From assembly GCA_900317745.1 (NCBI GenBank), contig ONHW01000018.1:1-64000 (forward strand): a stretch of DNA of 64,000 nucleotides, given 5' to 3'. Below, one piece after another: positions 43,733 through 52,707 of the stretch; position 1 is the first letter of the stretch, and every line of letters starts with the position of its first letter. A program made the translations under genes and the position numbers. A model generated the notes under the pieces. That model was not told where the DNA came from. It saw only the letters and a list, made by a program, of their open reading frames with translations, and did not search any database. This DNA is from an uncultured Bacteroidales bacterium. GTDB taxonomy: Bacteria > Bacteroidota > Bacteroidia > Bacteroidales > Paludibacteraceae.

Positions 43733-45637
43733 ATGAATAGACCAACGATAATTGATTTTGTAGAACACAACACGGCAAAATATGCCGACCACGTGTTCCT
43801 GCGCGAAAAAGTGAACGAAGAGTGGACAGCCACCACGTACACCCAAACGCGCGAACAAGCACACCTCATCGGTGCCGGACTGATGGCACTCGGACTGAAG
43901 AAAGGTGAGCGTGTAGCCCTACTCTCACAAGGCAGAAACCTCTGGGTGACAGGCGAATTGGGCATCCTGTATGCCGGTGCAGTCAACGTGCCGCTGTCCA
44001 TCAAACTGGAGGAAGCGTCAGACCTGTTGTTCCGTATTCAGCACTCGGACGCTGTGATGATTATGACTTCGGAGCAACAGTTGCCAAAGATTCGCAAGAT
44101 CCTGCCGCAATGTCCGAATGTGCGCCAAGTGATTGTGTTTGACACGCTGGAGAAGTATGAGGACCGCGAGATAAGTATCGATGAAGTGATCCGCCTCGGT
44201 CGCGAGCAGTTGCAGAAAGATCCTAAAGCCTTCGAGCAACGCTACAAGAGCGTCCAGCCGGACGATTATGCGAACATCTCTTACACCTCGGGCACCACAG
44301 CCGACCCGAAAGGTATATTGCTCACTCACCGCAACTACACCGCCAATGTGGAGCAGGCACGTTCGGTAGTGGGCATTGATGTGGACGACGTGATGCTGAT
44401 TATCCTGCCGCTGGATCACTGTTTTGCCCACGTAGCGGGTTTCTACACCATGATGTCTTACGGCGGTTCGATAGCCACTGTGCCGGTTGGCAAGACGGCT
44501 ATGGCAACGCTGAGGAACATACCTATCGCCATTCGCGAGACACAGCCGGCAATCATGCTGTCCGTTCCTGCTCTGGCGCGGAACTTCCGCAAGAACATTG
44601 AGTCGGGCATCAAAGCCAAAGGACCGAAAGTGGAGAAACTATACAACTTTGCCCTGCGCAACGCCATCGCCTATAACAAGGAGTATTGGAACCGTGGCGG
44701 CTGGCAATGCTGGCGGTATCCGTTGGTCAAACTGTTCGACCGGCTGATATTCAAAGCCGTACGACAGGGTTTTGGCGGAAAGATGAAGTTCTTTGTAGGC
44801 GGCGGTGCGCTGCTGGATATAGAGTTGCAGCGATACTTCTGCGCCGTAGGAATGCCGATGTTCCAGGGCTACGGACTGAGCGAGGCGACGCCAATCATCT
44901 GCTCGAACGCCGGCGGAGCGGCAATCTTCGGCTCCAGCGGACGAATAGTAGCCAACGAGGAAGTGAAGATATGCGACAGCGAGGGAAACATTGTGCCTGA
45001 CGGCGAACGCGGCGAGATAGTTGTTCGCGGCGAGAACGTGATGGCAGGCTACTGGAAGAACCCTGAAGCAACAGAGAAAACAATCATCGACGGCTGGCTG
45101 CACACCGGCGATATGGGATATGTAACGAAGAAACATCCGGGATTCCTGTGGGTAGTAGGACGCTTCAAGAGTCTGCTGATCAGTGCCGATGGCGAGAAGT
45201 ACAGCCCGGAAGGTTTTGAGGACGGTCTGACAGACGGTTCGCCGTATGTTGAGCAATGTATCCTGCACAACAACCAGAACCCCTACACCATTGCCCTGAT
45301 TGTGCCGAACAAAGATACACTGCGCGACTACTGCAAGCAGCAAGGCGTTGACCCGAAAACAGAAGCAGGACAACGACTGATGCTTGACAAGATTCAGGCG
45401 GAGGTGGATGCTTACAAGCCCGGTGGCAAACATGCCGGCGTGTTCCCGGAAGCATGGCTGCCCAAAGCACTGGCAATTCTGCCGGAAGCATTCACCGAGC
45501 AGAACCACCTCGTCAATTCAACAATGAAAGTGGTGCGCGGAAAGGTTGAGACGTACTTTGCCGACAGAATTGATTATGCATACACGCAAGAAGGCAAGGC
45601 ACTGCACAATCCGAAGAACATGGAGGCAGTGCTTTAA
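43733..45637 (+). CDS. Long-chain fatty-acid-CoA ligase (AMP-forming)
   Basis: An acyl-adenylate-forming enzyme of 634 residues that activates fatty acids to acyl-CoA using ATP. ISYTSGTTADPKGILLTHRN is the P-loop-like AMP-binding motif; YGLSEATPIICSNAGG is the second motif; GWLHTGDMGYV and GRFKSLLISADGEKYSPEGF are the hinge and C-terminal motifs. Length and order fit the FadD/FAA-like long-chain family. The substrate chain length is inferred. It ends just before a short TTGAGxG repeat that runs into the broken NUDIX gene. Confidence 0.9.
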   Translation: MNRPTIIDFVEHNTAKYADHVFLREKVNEEWTATTYTQTREQAHLIGAGLMALGLKKGERVALLSQGRNLWVTGELGILYAGAVNVPLSIKLEEASDLLFRIQHSDAVMIMTSEQQLPKIRKILPQCPNVRQVIVFDTLEKYEDREISIDEVIRLGREQLQKDPKAFEQRYKSVQPDDYANISYTSGTTADPKGILLTHRNYTANVEQARSVVGIDVDDVMLIILPLDHCFAHVAGFYTMMSYGGSIATVPVGKTAMATLRNIPIAIRETQPAIMLSVPALARNFRKNIESGIKAKGPKVEKLYNFALRNAIAYNKEYWNRGGWQCWRYPLVKLFDRLIFKAVRQGFGGKMKFFVGGGALLDIELQRYFCAVGMPMFQGYGLSEATPIICSNAGGAAIFGSSGRIVANEEVKICDSEGNIVPDGERGEIVVRGENVMAGYWKNPEATEKTIIDGWLHTGDMGYVTKKHPGFLWVVGRFKSLLISADGEKYSPEGFEDGLTDGSPYVEQCILHNNQNPYTIALIVPNKDTLRDYCKQQGVDPKTEAGQRLMLDKIQAEVDAYKPGGKHAGVFPEAWLPKALAILPEAFTEQNHLVNSTMKVVRGKVETYFADRIDYAYTQEGKALHNPKNMEAVL

Positions 45638-45640
45638 GAG

Positions 45641-45661
45641 TTGAGAGTTGAGGGTTGAGAG
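45641..45661. repeat. 7-base tandem repeat TTGAGxG, three units
   Basis: TTGAGAG, TTGAGGG, TTGAGAG, then the imperfect TTTAGCG. It begins three bases after the ligase stop and is the same heptamer as at 8610-8672. The only in-frame early start for the following NUDIX gene lies inside it. Confidence 0.8.
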
Positions 45662-46161
45662 TTTAGCGATTAGAATTGTGGTACCGGTATTAGAAAATAG
45701 GAAATGGAAGGTCGTTAAGTCGGAGAATATTCTCCATCTTGGCGAGTGGCTGAGCGTCAGGCAAGAGACAGTAGAACTGCCTTCCGGACGACGACCAGTA
45801 CCGCCATGCCTTGGGGCAGACCTGCTACGAGATTGTAGCCGGCGTGGTTGACCCGGGCGAGACACCGCTGCAAGCCGCACAACGCGAATTGAGCGAAGAG
45901 ACCGGATACGGCGGAGGGACATGGGAACTATTTATGACTCTCTCCCCTAACCCGACAAACCACAACAACCTGGTATATACTTTCCTTGCCCGCGATGTGG
46001 AAAAACTGAGCGAGCAGCACCAGGAAGCTACGGAAGATATCAATGTTCATGTATTTTCCCGCGAAGAGGTAAAAGGGATTTTGGACAGAGGCATGATCAT
46101 TCAAGCACTGATGGCTGCGCCATTGTGGAAGTATTTTGCAAACGACCGCACTTCGTGCTGA
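45648..46161 (+). pseudogene. NUDIX hydrolase gene broken by internal deletion and frameshift
   Basis: An ADP-sugar-pyrophosphatase-like NUDIX protein in two frames. The first part reads LENRKWKVVKSENILHLGEW and ends at RQETVELPSGR near 45790. The second frame resumes at QYRHALGQTCYEIVAG near 45796 and contains the NUDIX box GVVDPGETPLQ, then QRELSEETGYGGG. In related enzymes about 28 residues separate the two points. They are missing here together with the reading frame, suggesting loss of roughly 86 bases. No clean ATG is available: the frame begins in the TTGAGxG repeat. The catalytic box is intact, but the fold would lose central strands, so the gene is probably dead unless the sequence is wrong. 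Confidence 0.8.
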
Positions 46162-46233
46162 CAGAATAAAGACCGTTGCACTGATTGAATATAGACAACA
46201 TAGTTAATTTAATTTTAAAATTTATAAAATTTT

Positions 46234-46647
46234 ATGAAACCAACTCACATTGAGCATTTAGGAATTGCTGTTACCAGCATTGAAGAAGCTGCTCCCTTCT
46301 TCGAGTTTTTGTCAGGCGCTCCCTGCTACAGTATCGAGGTAGTAGAGGATCAGAAAGTTCGTACCGCCTTCTTCAAGGTAGGCGAAGTTAAGATCGAGCT
46401 CCTTGAGCCGACCTCGCCGGAATCAACCATCGCCAAGTTCATCGAGAAGAACGGCGGTCGCGGTGGCGTACACCACGTAGCATTCAACGTAGAGAACGTA
46501 GCAGACGCACTGGCAGAGTGCGAGGCTGCAGGTATCCAACTCATCGACAAAGCTCCGCGCAAAGGCGCCGAGAACCTGATGATTGCCTTCCTGCATCCGA
46601 AATCGACGAAGGGTGTATTGACCGAACTTTGCCAGCAACCTAAATAA
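46234..46647 (+). CDS. mce: Methylmalonyl-CoA epimerase
   Basis: A VOC-fold metalloenzyme of 137 residues that interconverts (R)- and (S)-methylmalonyl-CoA. HIEHLGIAVTSIEEA carries the first metal His, GGVHHVAFNVENV the second, and LTELCQ near the end the Glu ligand. It links methylmalonyl-CoA mutase (not in this window) with the decarboxylase encoded immediately downstream, completing the succinate-to-propionate route. It is 129 bases before mmdA and probably in the same operon. Confidence 0.96.
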   Translation: MKPTHIEHLGIAVTSIEEAAPFFEFLSGAPCYSIEVVEDQKVRTAFFKVGEVKIELLEPTSPESTIAKFIEKNGGRGGVHHVAFNVENVADALAECEAAGIQLIDKAPRKGAENLMIAFLHPKSTKGVLTELCQQPK

Positions 46648-46776
46648 TTTTGCTTTTTAGGTGTATCTTACCGTCTTTGGCGCGGTTATTATGCCCGCAT
46701 AACTCCCTTACACAAAAACGGCAATCTACATCCTAAAAATTCAAAATTAGAATAATTGCATTAAATTGAAAAAAAT

Positions 46777-48333
46777 ATGGATAGTCAAAAATTACAGAAA
46801 CTCATAGACTCGCGTACGAAAGCGATGGCAGGTGGCGGCGAAGCAGCCGTAGAGAAACACCATGCCAAAGGCAGTTATACTGCACGCGAGCGTATAAATA
46901 TGTTGTTGGACCCCGACTCGTTCGAAGAGGTTGATATGTTCCTCACCCACCGTTGCACAGACTTCGGTATGGAGAAGAAAGTGTTCCTCGGCGACGGTGT
47001 AGCCTGCGGCTCGGGTACGATTGACGGACGTCTGGTATTTGTATTCGCACAGGATGCAACAGTTATCGGCGGTTCGCTGTCAGAAACCATGGCTCAGAAG
47101 ATTTGCCACGTGATGGATATGGCTATGAAGCTGGGTGCACCAATCATCGGACTGAACGATTCGGGTGGCGCACGTATCCAGGAGGGCGCATGCGCTCTGG
47201 CTGGTTATGCCGAGATATTCGAGCGTAACATTCTTGCTTCAGGCGTTGTACCACAAATCAGCGTGATCTTCGGTCCGTGTGCCGGTGGTGCTGTTTACTC
47301 CCCCGCCCTGACGGACTTCATCATGATGACTGAGCAGAACTCATACATGTTCATCACCGGTCCGAAGGTAGTGAAGAGCGTTACCGGTGAGGATGTGACC
47401 GTTGAGCAGCTCGGTGGTGCCAAGGTTCATGCCACCAAGTCCGGCGTAACGCACTTCGTTGCCGCCACCGAGGATGAGGCTATGGCAGAGATTCGTCGTC
47501 TCGTTTCGTTCATTCCGCAGAACAACATGGAGGAAGCTCCGCTCGTTGAGTGCACCGACGATCCTGCACGTATCGAGGACAGCCTGAACGAGATTGTTCC
47601 TGATGATCCGAACAAGCCTTACAACATGAAGGACATTATCAACACCATCGTTGATAACGGCGACTTCATGGAGGTTCAGAAGGATTATGCCAAGAACATC
47701 ATCTGCGGTTTTGCACGTTTCAACGGTCGTTCGACAGGTATCATCGCCAACCAGCCTAACTGGCTTGCCGGTGTGCTTGACTGCGACGCCAGCCGCAAGG
47801 CAGCACGATTCGTTCGTTTCTGCGACGCATTCAATATCCAGATCCTGACGCTGGTTGACGTACCGGGCTTCCTGTGCGGTACAGGTCAGGAGTATGCCGG
47901 TATCATCGATCACGGAGCAAAACTGATGTTCGCATACGGCGAGGCTACCGTGCCTAAGGTAACTATCACCGTTCGCAAGTCGTACGGCGGCAGCCATATC
48001 GTGATGAGCTGCAAGCAGTTGCGCGGTGACATGTGCTACGCTTGGCCTAACGCCGAGATTGCCGTGATGGGTGCCAGCGGTGCAGTAGGTGTGCTGCAGG
48101 CTAAGGCTATCAAGGCTATCGAGGATCCTGCCGAGAAGAAAGCATTCATTGCCGAGAAGGAGGCTGAGTACAAGGATAAGTTTGCATCGCCCTACCAGGC
48201 TGCCAACCGCGGATATATCGATGACGTTATTGAGCCGCGTAACACCCGTGCACGCATCATACGTGCATTTGAGATGTTACAGACCAAGCGTCTGACCAAC
48301 CCGCTTAAGAAACACTCTAATATTCCGTTGTAA
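46777..48333 (+). CDS. mmdA: Methylmalonyl-CoA decarboxylase alpha (carboxyltransferase) subunit
   Basis: The carboxyltransferase subunit of 518 residues, in the acetyl/propionyl-CoA carboxylase beta family. It takes the carboxyl group from methylmalonyl-CoA to biotin. Conserved stretches include AKGSYTARERINMLLDPDSF, NDSGGARIQEGACALAGYAE, GPCAGGAVYSPALTDF and VDVPGFLCGTGQEY. The neighbours OadG-like, biotin carrier and OadB-like make this the Na+-pumping decarboxylase rather than a biotin-dependent carboxylase, and no biotin carboxylase gene is present. It precedes the gamma subunit gene by two bases. Confidence 0.94.
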   Translation: MDSQKLQKLIDSRTKAMAGGGEAAVEKHHAKGSYTARERINMLLDPDSFEEVDMFLTHRCTDFGMEKKVFLGDGVACGSGTIDGRLVFVFAQDATVIGGSLSETMAQKICHVMDMAMKLGAPIIGLNDSGGARIQEGACALAGYAEIFERNILASGVVPQISVIFGPCAGGAVYSPALTDFIMMTEQNSYMFITGPKVVKSVTGEDVTVEQLGGAKVHATKSGVTHFVAATEDEAMAEIRRLVSFIPQNNMEEAPLVECTDDPARIEDSLNEIVPDDPNKPYNMKDIINTIVDNGDFMEVQKDYAKNIICGFARFNGRSTGIIANQPNWLAGVLDCDASRKAARFVRFCDAFNIQILTLVDVPGFLCGTGQEYAGIIDHGAKLMFAYGEATVPKVTITVRKSYGGSHIVMSCKQLRGDMCYAWPNAEIAVMGASGAVGVLQAKAIKAIEDPAEKKAFIAEKEAEYKDKFASPYQAANRGYIDDVIEPRNTRARIIRAFEMLQTKRLTNPLKKHSNIPL

Positions 48334-48335
48334 TT

Positions 48336-48701
48336 ATGACACTTTTAGCAACCAACTGGCCACATGTATGGTTTGTGACGCTCCTGGGCTTTGGTCTGGT
48401 GTTCGTCCTGCTGGTAGTGCTGATATACGTCTTGAAGCTTTTCGGCCGAATCATGCAACCTCGCGTGAAGACCGAAAAGCCCCAAGAGGTACACGCTTCT
48501 GTCGGTGCTCCGCGTAAGGAAACTGACGAGCATATCACCCTGACGGGTCAGGCTACTGCGGCTATAGCCATGGCACTGCATCTGTACTACAATGGTGTAC
48601 ACGACGAGGAGCCTACGCACATAACCATCAAGAAAATTGAACGTAAATATTCGCCATGGAATGCAAAAATCATGGGAATGAATAATCTACACAGAAACTA
48701 A
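48336..48701 (+). CDS. OadG-type gamma subunit of the Na+-pumping decarboxylase
   Basis: A 121-residue protein with one N-terminal membrane helix (VWFVTLLGFGLVFVLLVVLI) and a charged cytoplasmic tail, the pattern of OadG/MmdD subunits that hold the membrane and soluble parts together. The tail ends KYSPWNAKIMGMNNLHRN, close to the family consensus W..A...MGMNNLH.N. It lies two bases after mmdA and one base before the biotin carrier gene. Confidence 0.88.
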   Translation: MTLLATNWPHVWFVTLLGFGLVFVLLVVLIYVLKLFGRIMQPRVKTEKPQEVHASVGAPRKETDEHITLTGQATAAIAMALHLYYNGVHDEEPTHITIKKIERKYSPWNAKIMGMNNLHRN

Positions 48702-48702
48702 T

Positions 48703-49440
48703 ATGAAAGAATTTAAGTTTATAATTGATGGTCATAAGTTCTCAACGACTGTCAATGAGTTGGAAGGCAACCTGGCGGAAGTAACCGTCAACGGTACAAC
48801 TTTCAAAGTAGAAATAGAGAAAGAGCAACCGGCTGCCGCTGCTCCACGTGCTACAGCACAGAAAGTAGTTAGTGCCGCACAGCAGGCTGCTGCTCCTGCT
48901 GCCGGAGGCGTGCAGGTGGTTAAATCACCGCTGCCCGGTTCGATTGTCAAGGTCAACATCAAGGTTGGCGACAACGTAAAAGTTGGCGACGAGCTGCTGA
49001 CCATGGAGTCAATGAAGATGGAGAACTCCGTCAAGTCAGAGTTTGCAGGTGTTGTAAAAGCCGTTTACGCCGAGCCCGGCAAGAATGTAATGCAAGAGGA
49101 CAAACTGGTGGAAATTGCCACCGCTGCCGCTCCTGCAGCTGCGCCCGCTGCACCTAAGGCTGAAGCACCAAAAGCCGCTCCGGCTCCCCAACCCGCAGCA
49201 CCTAAACCTGCTGCAGCACCTGCTGCCGGACTGAAAGTTACATCACCACTGCCCGGTTCGGTAATCAAGGTTACCGTAAGCGAAGGTCAGGCTGTCAAGA
49301 AGGGCGACACTCTTCTCATCCTCGAGTCGATGAAGATGGAGAATCCTGTACTGGCTGAGCAAGATGGCACGGTTAAGCAAATAACTGTCAGCGCCGGACA
49401 GAACGTTATGCAGGATGATCTGCTGATGGTACTGGGATAA
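48703..49440 (+). CDS. Biotin carrier protein with two biotinyl domains
   Basis: The carboxyl carrier of the decarboxylase, 245 residues. After an N-terminal beta domain (residues 1-45) there are two complete biotinyl domains joined by an Ala/Pro-rich hinge: residues 72-139 with MESMKMEN (biotin Lys105) and residues 177-245 with LESMKMEN (biotin Lys211). Both have the conserved SPLPGS entry and a final beta strand. MmdC- or OadA-type carriers usually have one such domain. The two domains differ in sequence, so the duplication is not very recent. It lies between the gamma and beta subunit genes. Confidence 0.92.
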   Translation: MKEFKFIIDGHKFSTTVNELEGNLAEVTVNGTTFKVEIEKEQPAAAAPRATAQKVVSAAQQAAAPAAGGVQVVKSPLPGSIVKVNIKVGDNVKVGDELLTMESMKMENSVKSEFAGVVKAVYAEPGKNVMQEDKLVEIATAAAPAAAPAAPKAEAPKAAPAPQPAAPKPAAAPAAGLKVTSPLPGSVIKVTVSEGQAVKKGDTLLILESMKMENPVLAEQDGTVKQITVSAGQNVMQDDLLMVLG

Positions 49441-49482
49441 TCTGGCTTTTGTCTTTTGACTTTCTACTAAAAACGAATTATT

Positions 49483-50685
49483 ATGTGGAATGACATTTTA
49501 GAATTCTTCCGTGGCATGGGATTCATGCAGATGGGCGCAGATTTTCTATCCGTCGGCTGGCAACAACTGGCTATGCTGTGTATCTCGTTCTTCCTGCTTT
49601 ATCTTGCCATCAAGAAGCAATACGAGCCCTTGCTCCTGCTGCCGATAGCATTCGGTATGTTACTAACGAACCTGCCGGGTGCGAACATGTTCCATCAGGA
49701 ATTGTGGTCGGCATTTCTTGACCCGAGCAGCCCGGCTTACCATAGTTATGGTGCCATTCTAAAAGAAGGAGGCTTGCTGGATGTACTGTACATCGGTGTG
49801 AAAGCCGGTGTATATCCGTGCCTGATCTTTATCGGTGTGGGTGCAATGACGGATTTCGGTCCGCTGATTGCTAATCCGAAGTCCCTACTCCTGGGTGCTG
49901 CTGCGCAGATTGGTATATTTATTACATTCCTCTGCGCCAATGCCATGGGTTTCACCGAGGCCGAAGCAGGTTCAATAGGTATCATCGGTGGTGCTGACGG
50001 ACCGACAAGTATTTTCCTGACCTCCAAACTCGCACCGCATCTGTTGGGTCCGATTGCTATAGCTGCGTACAGTTATATGGCTCTTGTGCCGGTAATCCAA
50101 CCGCCCATCATGCGACTGCTGACCACCAAAGAGGAGCGCGCCATCAAGATGAAACAACTGCGTGCAGTAAGCAAGACCGAGAAGATAATCTTCCCGATTA
50201 TGGTTACAACCATCGTTGCTCTCATCCTGCCGGACGCTGCACCGCTGATCGGTTGCCTGATGCTCGGTAACCTGATGAAAGAGTGCGGTGTGGTAGATCG
50301 CTTGAGCAAGACTGCTCAAAACGAACTGATGAACATCGTGGTTATCTTCCTCGGTTTGTCAGTTGGCGCAACAGCTACCGGAGCATCATTCCTGAACCTG
50401 CAAACAATCATGATTCTCGTGATGGGTATCGTGGCCTTTGGTTTGGGCAGTGGCGGTGGTGTACTGCTCGCTAAACTGATGAATGTGTTCAGCAAGGAGA
50501 AGATCAACCCGCTGATCGGTTCTGCCGGAGTATCGGCTGTACCGATGGCTGCACGCGTAAGCCAGCAGGTTGGTCAGGAGGAGAACCCCGGAAACTTCCT
50601 GCTCATGCATGCCATGGGGCCGAATGTAGCCGGTGTGATCGGTTCTGCTGTAGCAGCAGGTATCCTGCTTACAATGCTCGGATAA
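49483..50685 (+). CDS. oadB: Na+-pumping decarboxylase beta subunit (OadB/MmdB)
   Basis: The membrane subunit that removes CO2 from carboxybiotin and pumps Na+ outward, 400 residues and at least nine helices. The Asp in [16 protein letters not shown] matches the ion-binding Asp of the family, and [16 protein letters not shown] with [16 protein letters not shown] forms the second conserved half. It is the last gene of the operon and ends at a strong terminator. Known family role: sodium export coupled to decarboxylation. Confidence 0.95.
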   Translation: MWNDILEFFRGMGFMQMGADFLSVGWQQLAMLCISFFLLYLAIKKQYEPLLLLPIAFGMLLTNLPGANMFHQELWSAFLDPSSPAYHSYGAILKEGGLLDVLYIGVKAGVYPCLIFIGVGAMTDFGPLIANPKSLLLGAAAQIGIFITFLCANAMGFTEAEAGSIGIIGGADGPTSIFLTSKLAPHLLGPIAIAAYSYMALVPVIQPPIMRLLTTKEERAIKMKQLRAVSKTEKIIFPIMVTTIVALILPDAAPLIGCLMLGNLMKECGVVDRLSKTAQNELMNIVVIFLGLSVGATATGASFLNLQTIMILVMGIVAFGLGSGGGVLLAKLMNVFSKEKINPLIGSAGVSAVPMAARVSQQVGQEENPGNFLLMHAMGPNVAGVIGSAVAAGILLTMLG

Positions 50686-50720
50686 GTTGTAGCAAACATC
50701 AATTGGTAACAACCATAACA

Positions 50721-50757
50721 AATCAAGAGGCTGTACACGACGTACAGCCTCTTGATT
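50721..50757. terminator. Strong terminator between convergent genes
   Basis: AATCAAGAGGCTGTAC (50721-50736) and GTACAGCCTCTTGATT (50742-50757) form a perfect 16-base stem with the loop ACGAC. It lies between oadB (plus) and lemA (minus). Confidence 0.85.
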
Positions 50758-50797
50758 TATGCATGCAGGATATCTTGCCTGCTATGCTCACGTTTTA

Positions 50798-51385
50798 TTA
50801 GAAAGCCACAATCGGTGCTTTCTCTGCACCTGATTCAGCCTCGAAATACGCTTTCTGCTCAAAGCCGAAGCAAGATGCAACAATATTGTTCGGGAACATA
50901 CGAATAAGTTTGTTATACTCCTTTGCCGACTCGTTGAATGCATTGCGTGCTACGGTGATACGGTTCTCTGTTCCCTCCAATTGTGCCTGAAGTTCCAGGA
51001 AGTTCTGGTTAGCTTTGAGATCAGGATAGTTCTCCGTCACTGCAAGCAATCGACCTAAAGCCTGCGACAGTTCACCCTGTGCTGCCTGGAATGCAGCCAG
51101 ATCCTCATGCGAGGTCTTTGACGGATCAACAACCACCTGTGTTGCTTTGGCACGCGCAGCAACCACCGACTCCAACACCTGACTCTCATGCGCAGCATAG
51201 CCTTTGACCGTGGCTACAAGGTTAGGAATCAGATCACTACGACGCTGGTATTGGTTCTCGACCTGTGCCCAGGCAGTCTTTACGTTTTCATCGGCAGACA
51301 CCATTGCATTGTACTTGCCAACAAGCCAAAATGCCACTGCAGCCAACAGCGCAATGACAATAATAATTGTAACACTCTTTTTCAT
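50798..51385 (-). CDS. lemA: LemA family protein
   Basis: A membrane-anchored protein of 195 residues: an N-terminal helix (VTIIIVIALLAAVAFWLVG), then the LemA helical bundle (ENVKTAWAQVENQYQRRSDL, IPNLVATVKGYAAHESQVLE) ending FPNNIVASCFGFEQKAYFEA. The function of LemA is not established. It is commonly found beside TPM-domain proteins, as here (the TPM gene is 27 bases upstream). Full length for the family. Confidence 0.93.
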   Translation of the reverse strand: MKKSVTIIIVIALLAAVAFWLVGKYNAMVSADENVKTAWAQVENQYQRRSDLIPNLVATVKGYAAHESQVLESVVAARAKATQVVVDPSKTSHEDLAAFQAAQGELSQALGRLLAVTENYPDLKANQNFLELQAQLEGTENRITVARNAFNESAKEYNKLIRMFPNNIVASCFGFEQKAYFEAESGAEKAPIVAF

Positions 51386-51412
51386 ATTGTTTTGTGATTA
51401 AGTTGTCAGATA

Positions 51413-52321
51413 TCAGAATTTACCGCCAGCACCTCCGCCGAACGACGAACCACCGCCAAAGCTTCCTCCGCCAAATCCGCCACCGAATCCTCCGCCATAG
51501 TTCTTACCTGATGAAGTATATACAACAGGTCGTTGCACCTTAGGTATGACATACGTCTTATCCCATGTATGTCCGCAACACTTGCATGTGTAGTGGCGCA
51601 CGCCTTTACCCTCCTTGTCGTATGTAGCTTTAGTCACGACAGTTGAACGCACCTTGATACCTTTCTGCCTGCATCGCGGGCAGCGAGGCAGGAAACAGTA
51701 GTACAGCAATGTTATCAGTGCCACCAGTAGCGACAGGATACTCAACTCCATCCACGGGCTCTCGCTAATCGGCTGACGCTGGTAACCAAGCAACAGCTCT
51801 TCAAGCGCATTCTGGTCTGTCAATCGGACTGCTATAGCCTTGTTGCCGGCTAACAATCCGGCACCATACTGACCGTCGGAAAGTAGAGGTATCATCACGT
51901 CGTGCACTATTCGCGAACATGTTGCATCCGGCAGCAGACCCTCCATGCCTCCGCCGGTAATGATACGTATATCACGCGACTGCAGGGCAAAGAACACAAG
52001 CACTCCGTTTTTCTTCTCGCGGTCACCTATTCCCCATCGGTTGAACAACTCAATTGAGAATTCGAATGCATCAGCATCACCAATATCGCTCAGCACGACA
52101 GTCACCAGTTCAACACCAGTCACCTGATTTAGTTGCTGAGCCACACGCTGGATAGCAGCCGTCTCCGATACACTAAGTATAGCATCGGGGTTGGACACAA
52201 ACGCCTTTGCGTCCATCCTGCGCGGATGCGGAACCGTTGACGGAGTATAAACAGTTGCGTGCAGCGACAGGCAAAAAACTGCCACAAGCAAAAGACTGAA
52301 TAAATGTTGCAGCCGTACCAT
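51413..52321 (-). CDS. TPM-domain (YgcG-like) membrane protein
   Basis: A 302-residue protein with a signal peptide, a TPM domain (AIQRVAQQLNQVTGVELVTV ... FFALQSRDIRIITGGGMEGL), one helix near residues 190-208, a cytoplasmic part with two CxxC pairs (CPRCRQK; CKCCGHTW) that could bind zinc, and a glycine-rich end (GGGFGGGSFGGGSSFGGG). The pairing with lemA is a known conserved neighbourhood. The biochemical role is uncertain; TPM proteins have been linked to envelope and photosystem assembly. Confidence 0.88.
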   Translation of the reverse strand: MVRLQHLFSLLLVAVFCLSLHATVYTPSTVPHPRRMDAKAFVSNPDAILSVSETAAIQRVAQQLNQVTGVELVTVVLSDIGDADAFEFSIELFNRWGIGDREKKNGVLVFFALQSRDIRIITGGGMEGLLPDATCSRIVHDVMIPLLSDGQYGAGLLAGNKAIAVRLTDQNALEELLLGYQRQPISESPWMELSILSLLVALITLLYYCFLPRCPRCRQKGIKVRSTVVTKATYDKEGKGVRHYTCKCCGHTWDKTYVIPKVQRPVVYTSSGKNYGGGFGGGFGGGSFGGGSSFGGGAGGKF

Positions 52322-52352
52322 GTGAAATGGGTATGATTCTGATTGTTACGAT

Positions 52353-52703
52353 TTACTTTCCCAAGCCCTCGAACAATCCCTCAAGTGCACCGCCAAGTTC
52401 GATAAATGCGTCGTGCATGCCTTTGGTGCCTTCGTCAAACGAGTGCTTGCTGAACTTAGCCAGACAGCGACCTTTGAGTTTTCCTATCTCGCGCAACTCC
52501 TCGTCGGAGTAATCGTAACGTTCGATAGTCTGACAAATCTCGGAGTAGTGCATAGCCGCATCATCCCAGTCGGCATCCGACCATTTATCGGACTTCTGCT
52601 CAATACGTTCGGTGAACTTCTGCAGGTCTTCTTTCGCAGTCTGCTGCGGATGGCACGCTGCCAACAGGAACGTGACAAAAAGTAAAGGGAGAATCTTTTT
52701 CAT
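52353..52703 (-). CDS. Small DUF6565-like lipoprotein
   Basis: A 116-residue predicted lipoprotein (MKKILPLLFVTFLLAAC, Cys17) with a helical, acidic mature part (KSDKWSDADWDDAAMHYSEI; DYSDEELREIGKLKGRCLAK). It resembles the Bacteroidetes DUF6565 group of small lipoproteins, though I am only moderately sure. It lies four bases after ribF and 31 bases before the TPM gene, so it is probably in one transcript with lemA. Confidence 0.72.
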   Translation of the reverse strand: MKKILPLLFVTFLLAACHPQQTAKEDLQKFTERIEQKSDKWSDADWDDAAMHYSEICQTIERYDYSDEELREIGKLKGRCLAKFSKHSFDEGTKGMHDAFIELGGALEGLFEGLGK

Positions 52704-52707
52704 ACTA

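Noticed and set aside
44639..45508. 289-residue open frame antisense to the acyl-CoA ligase
   Set aside because: The plus-strand ligase is complete with all motifs; the antisense peptide has none and no promoter.
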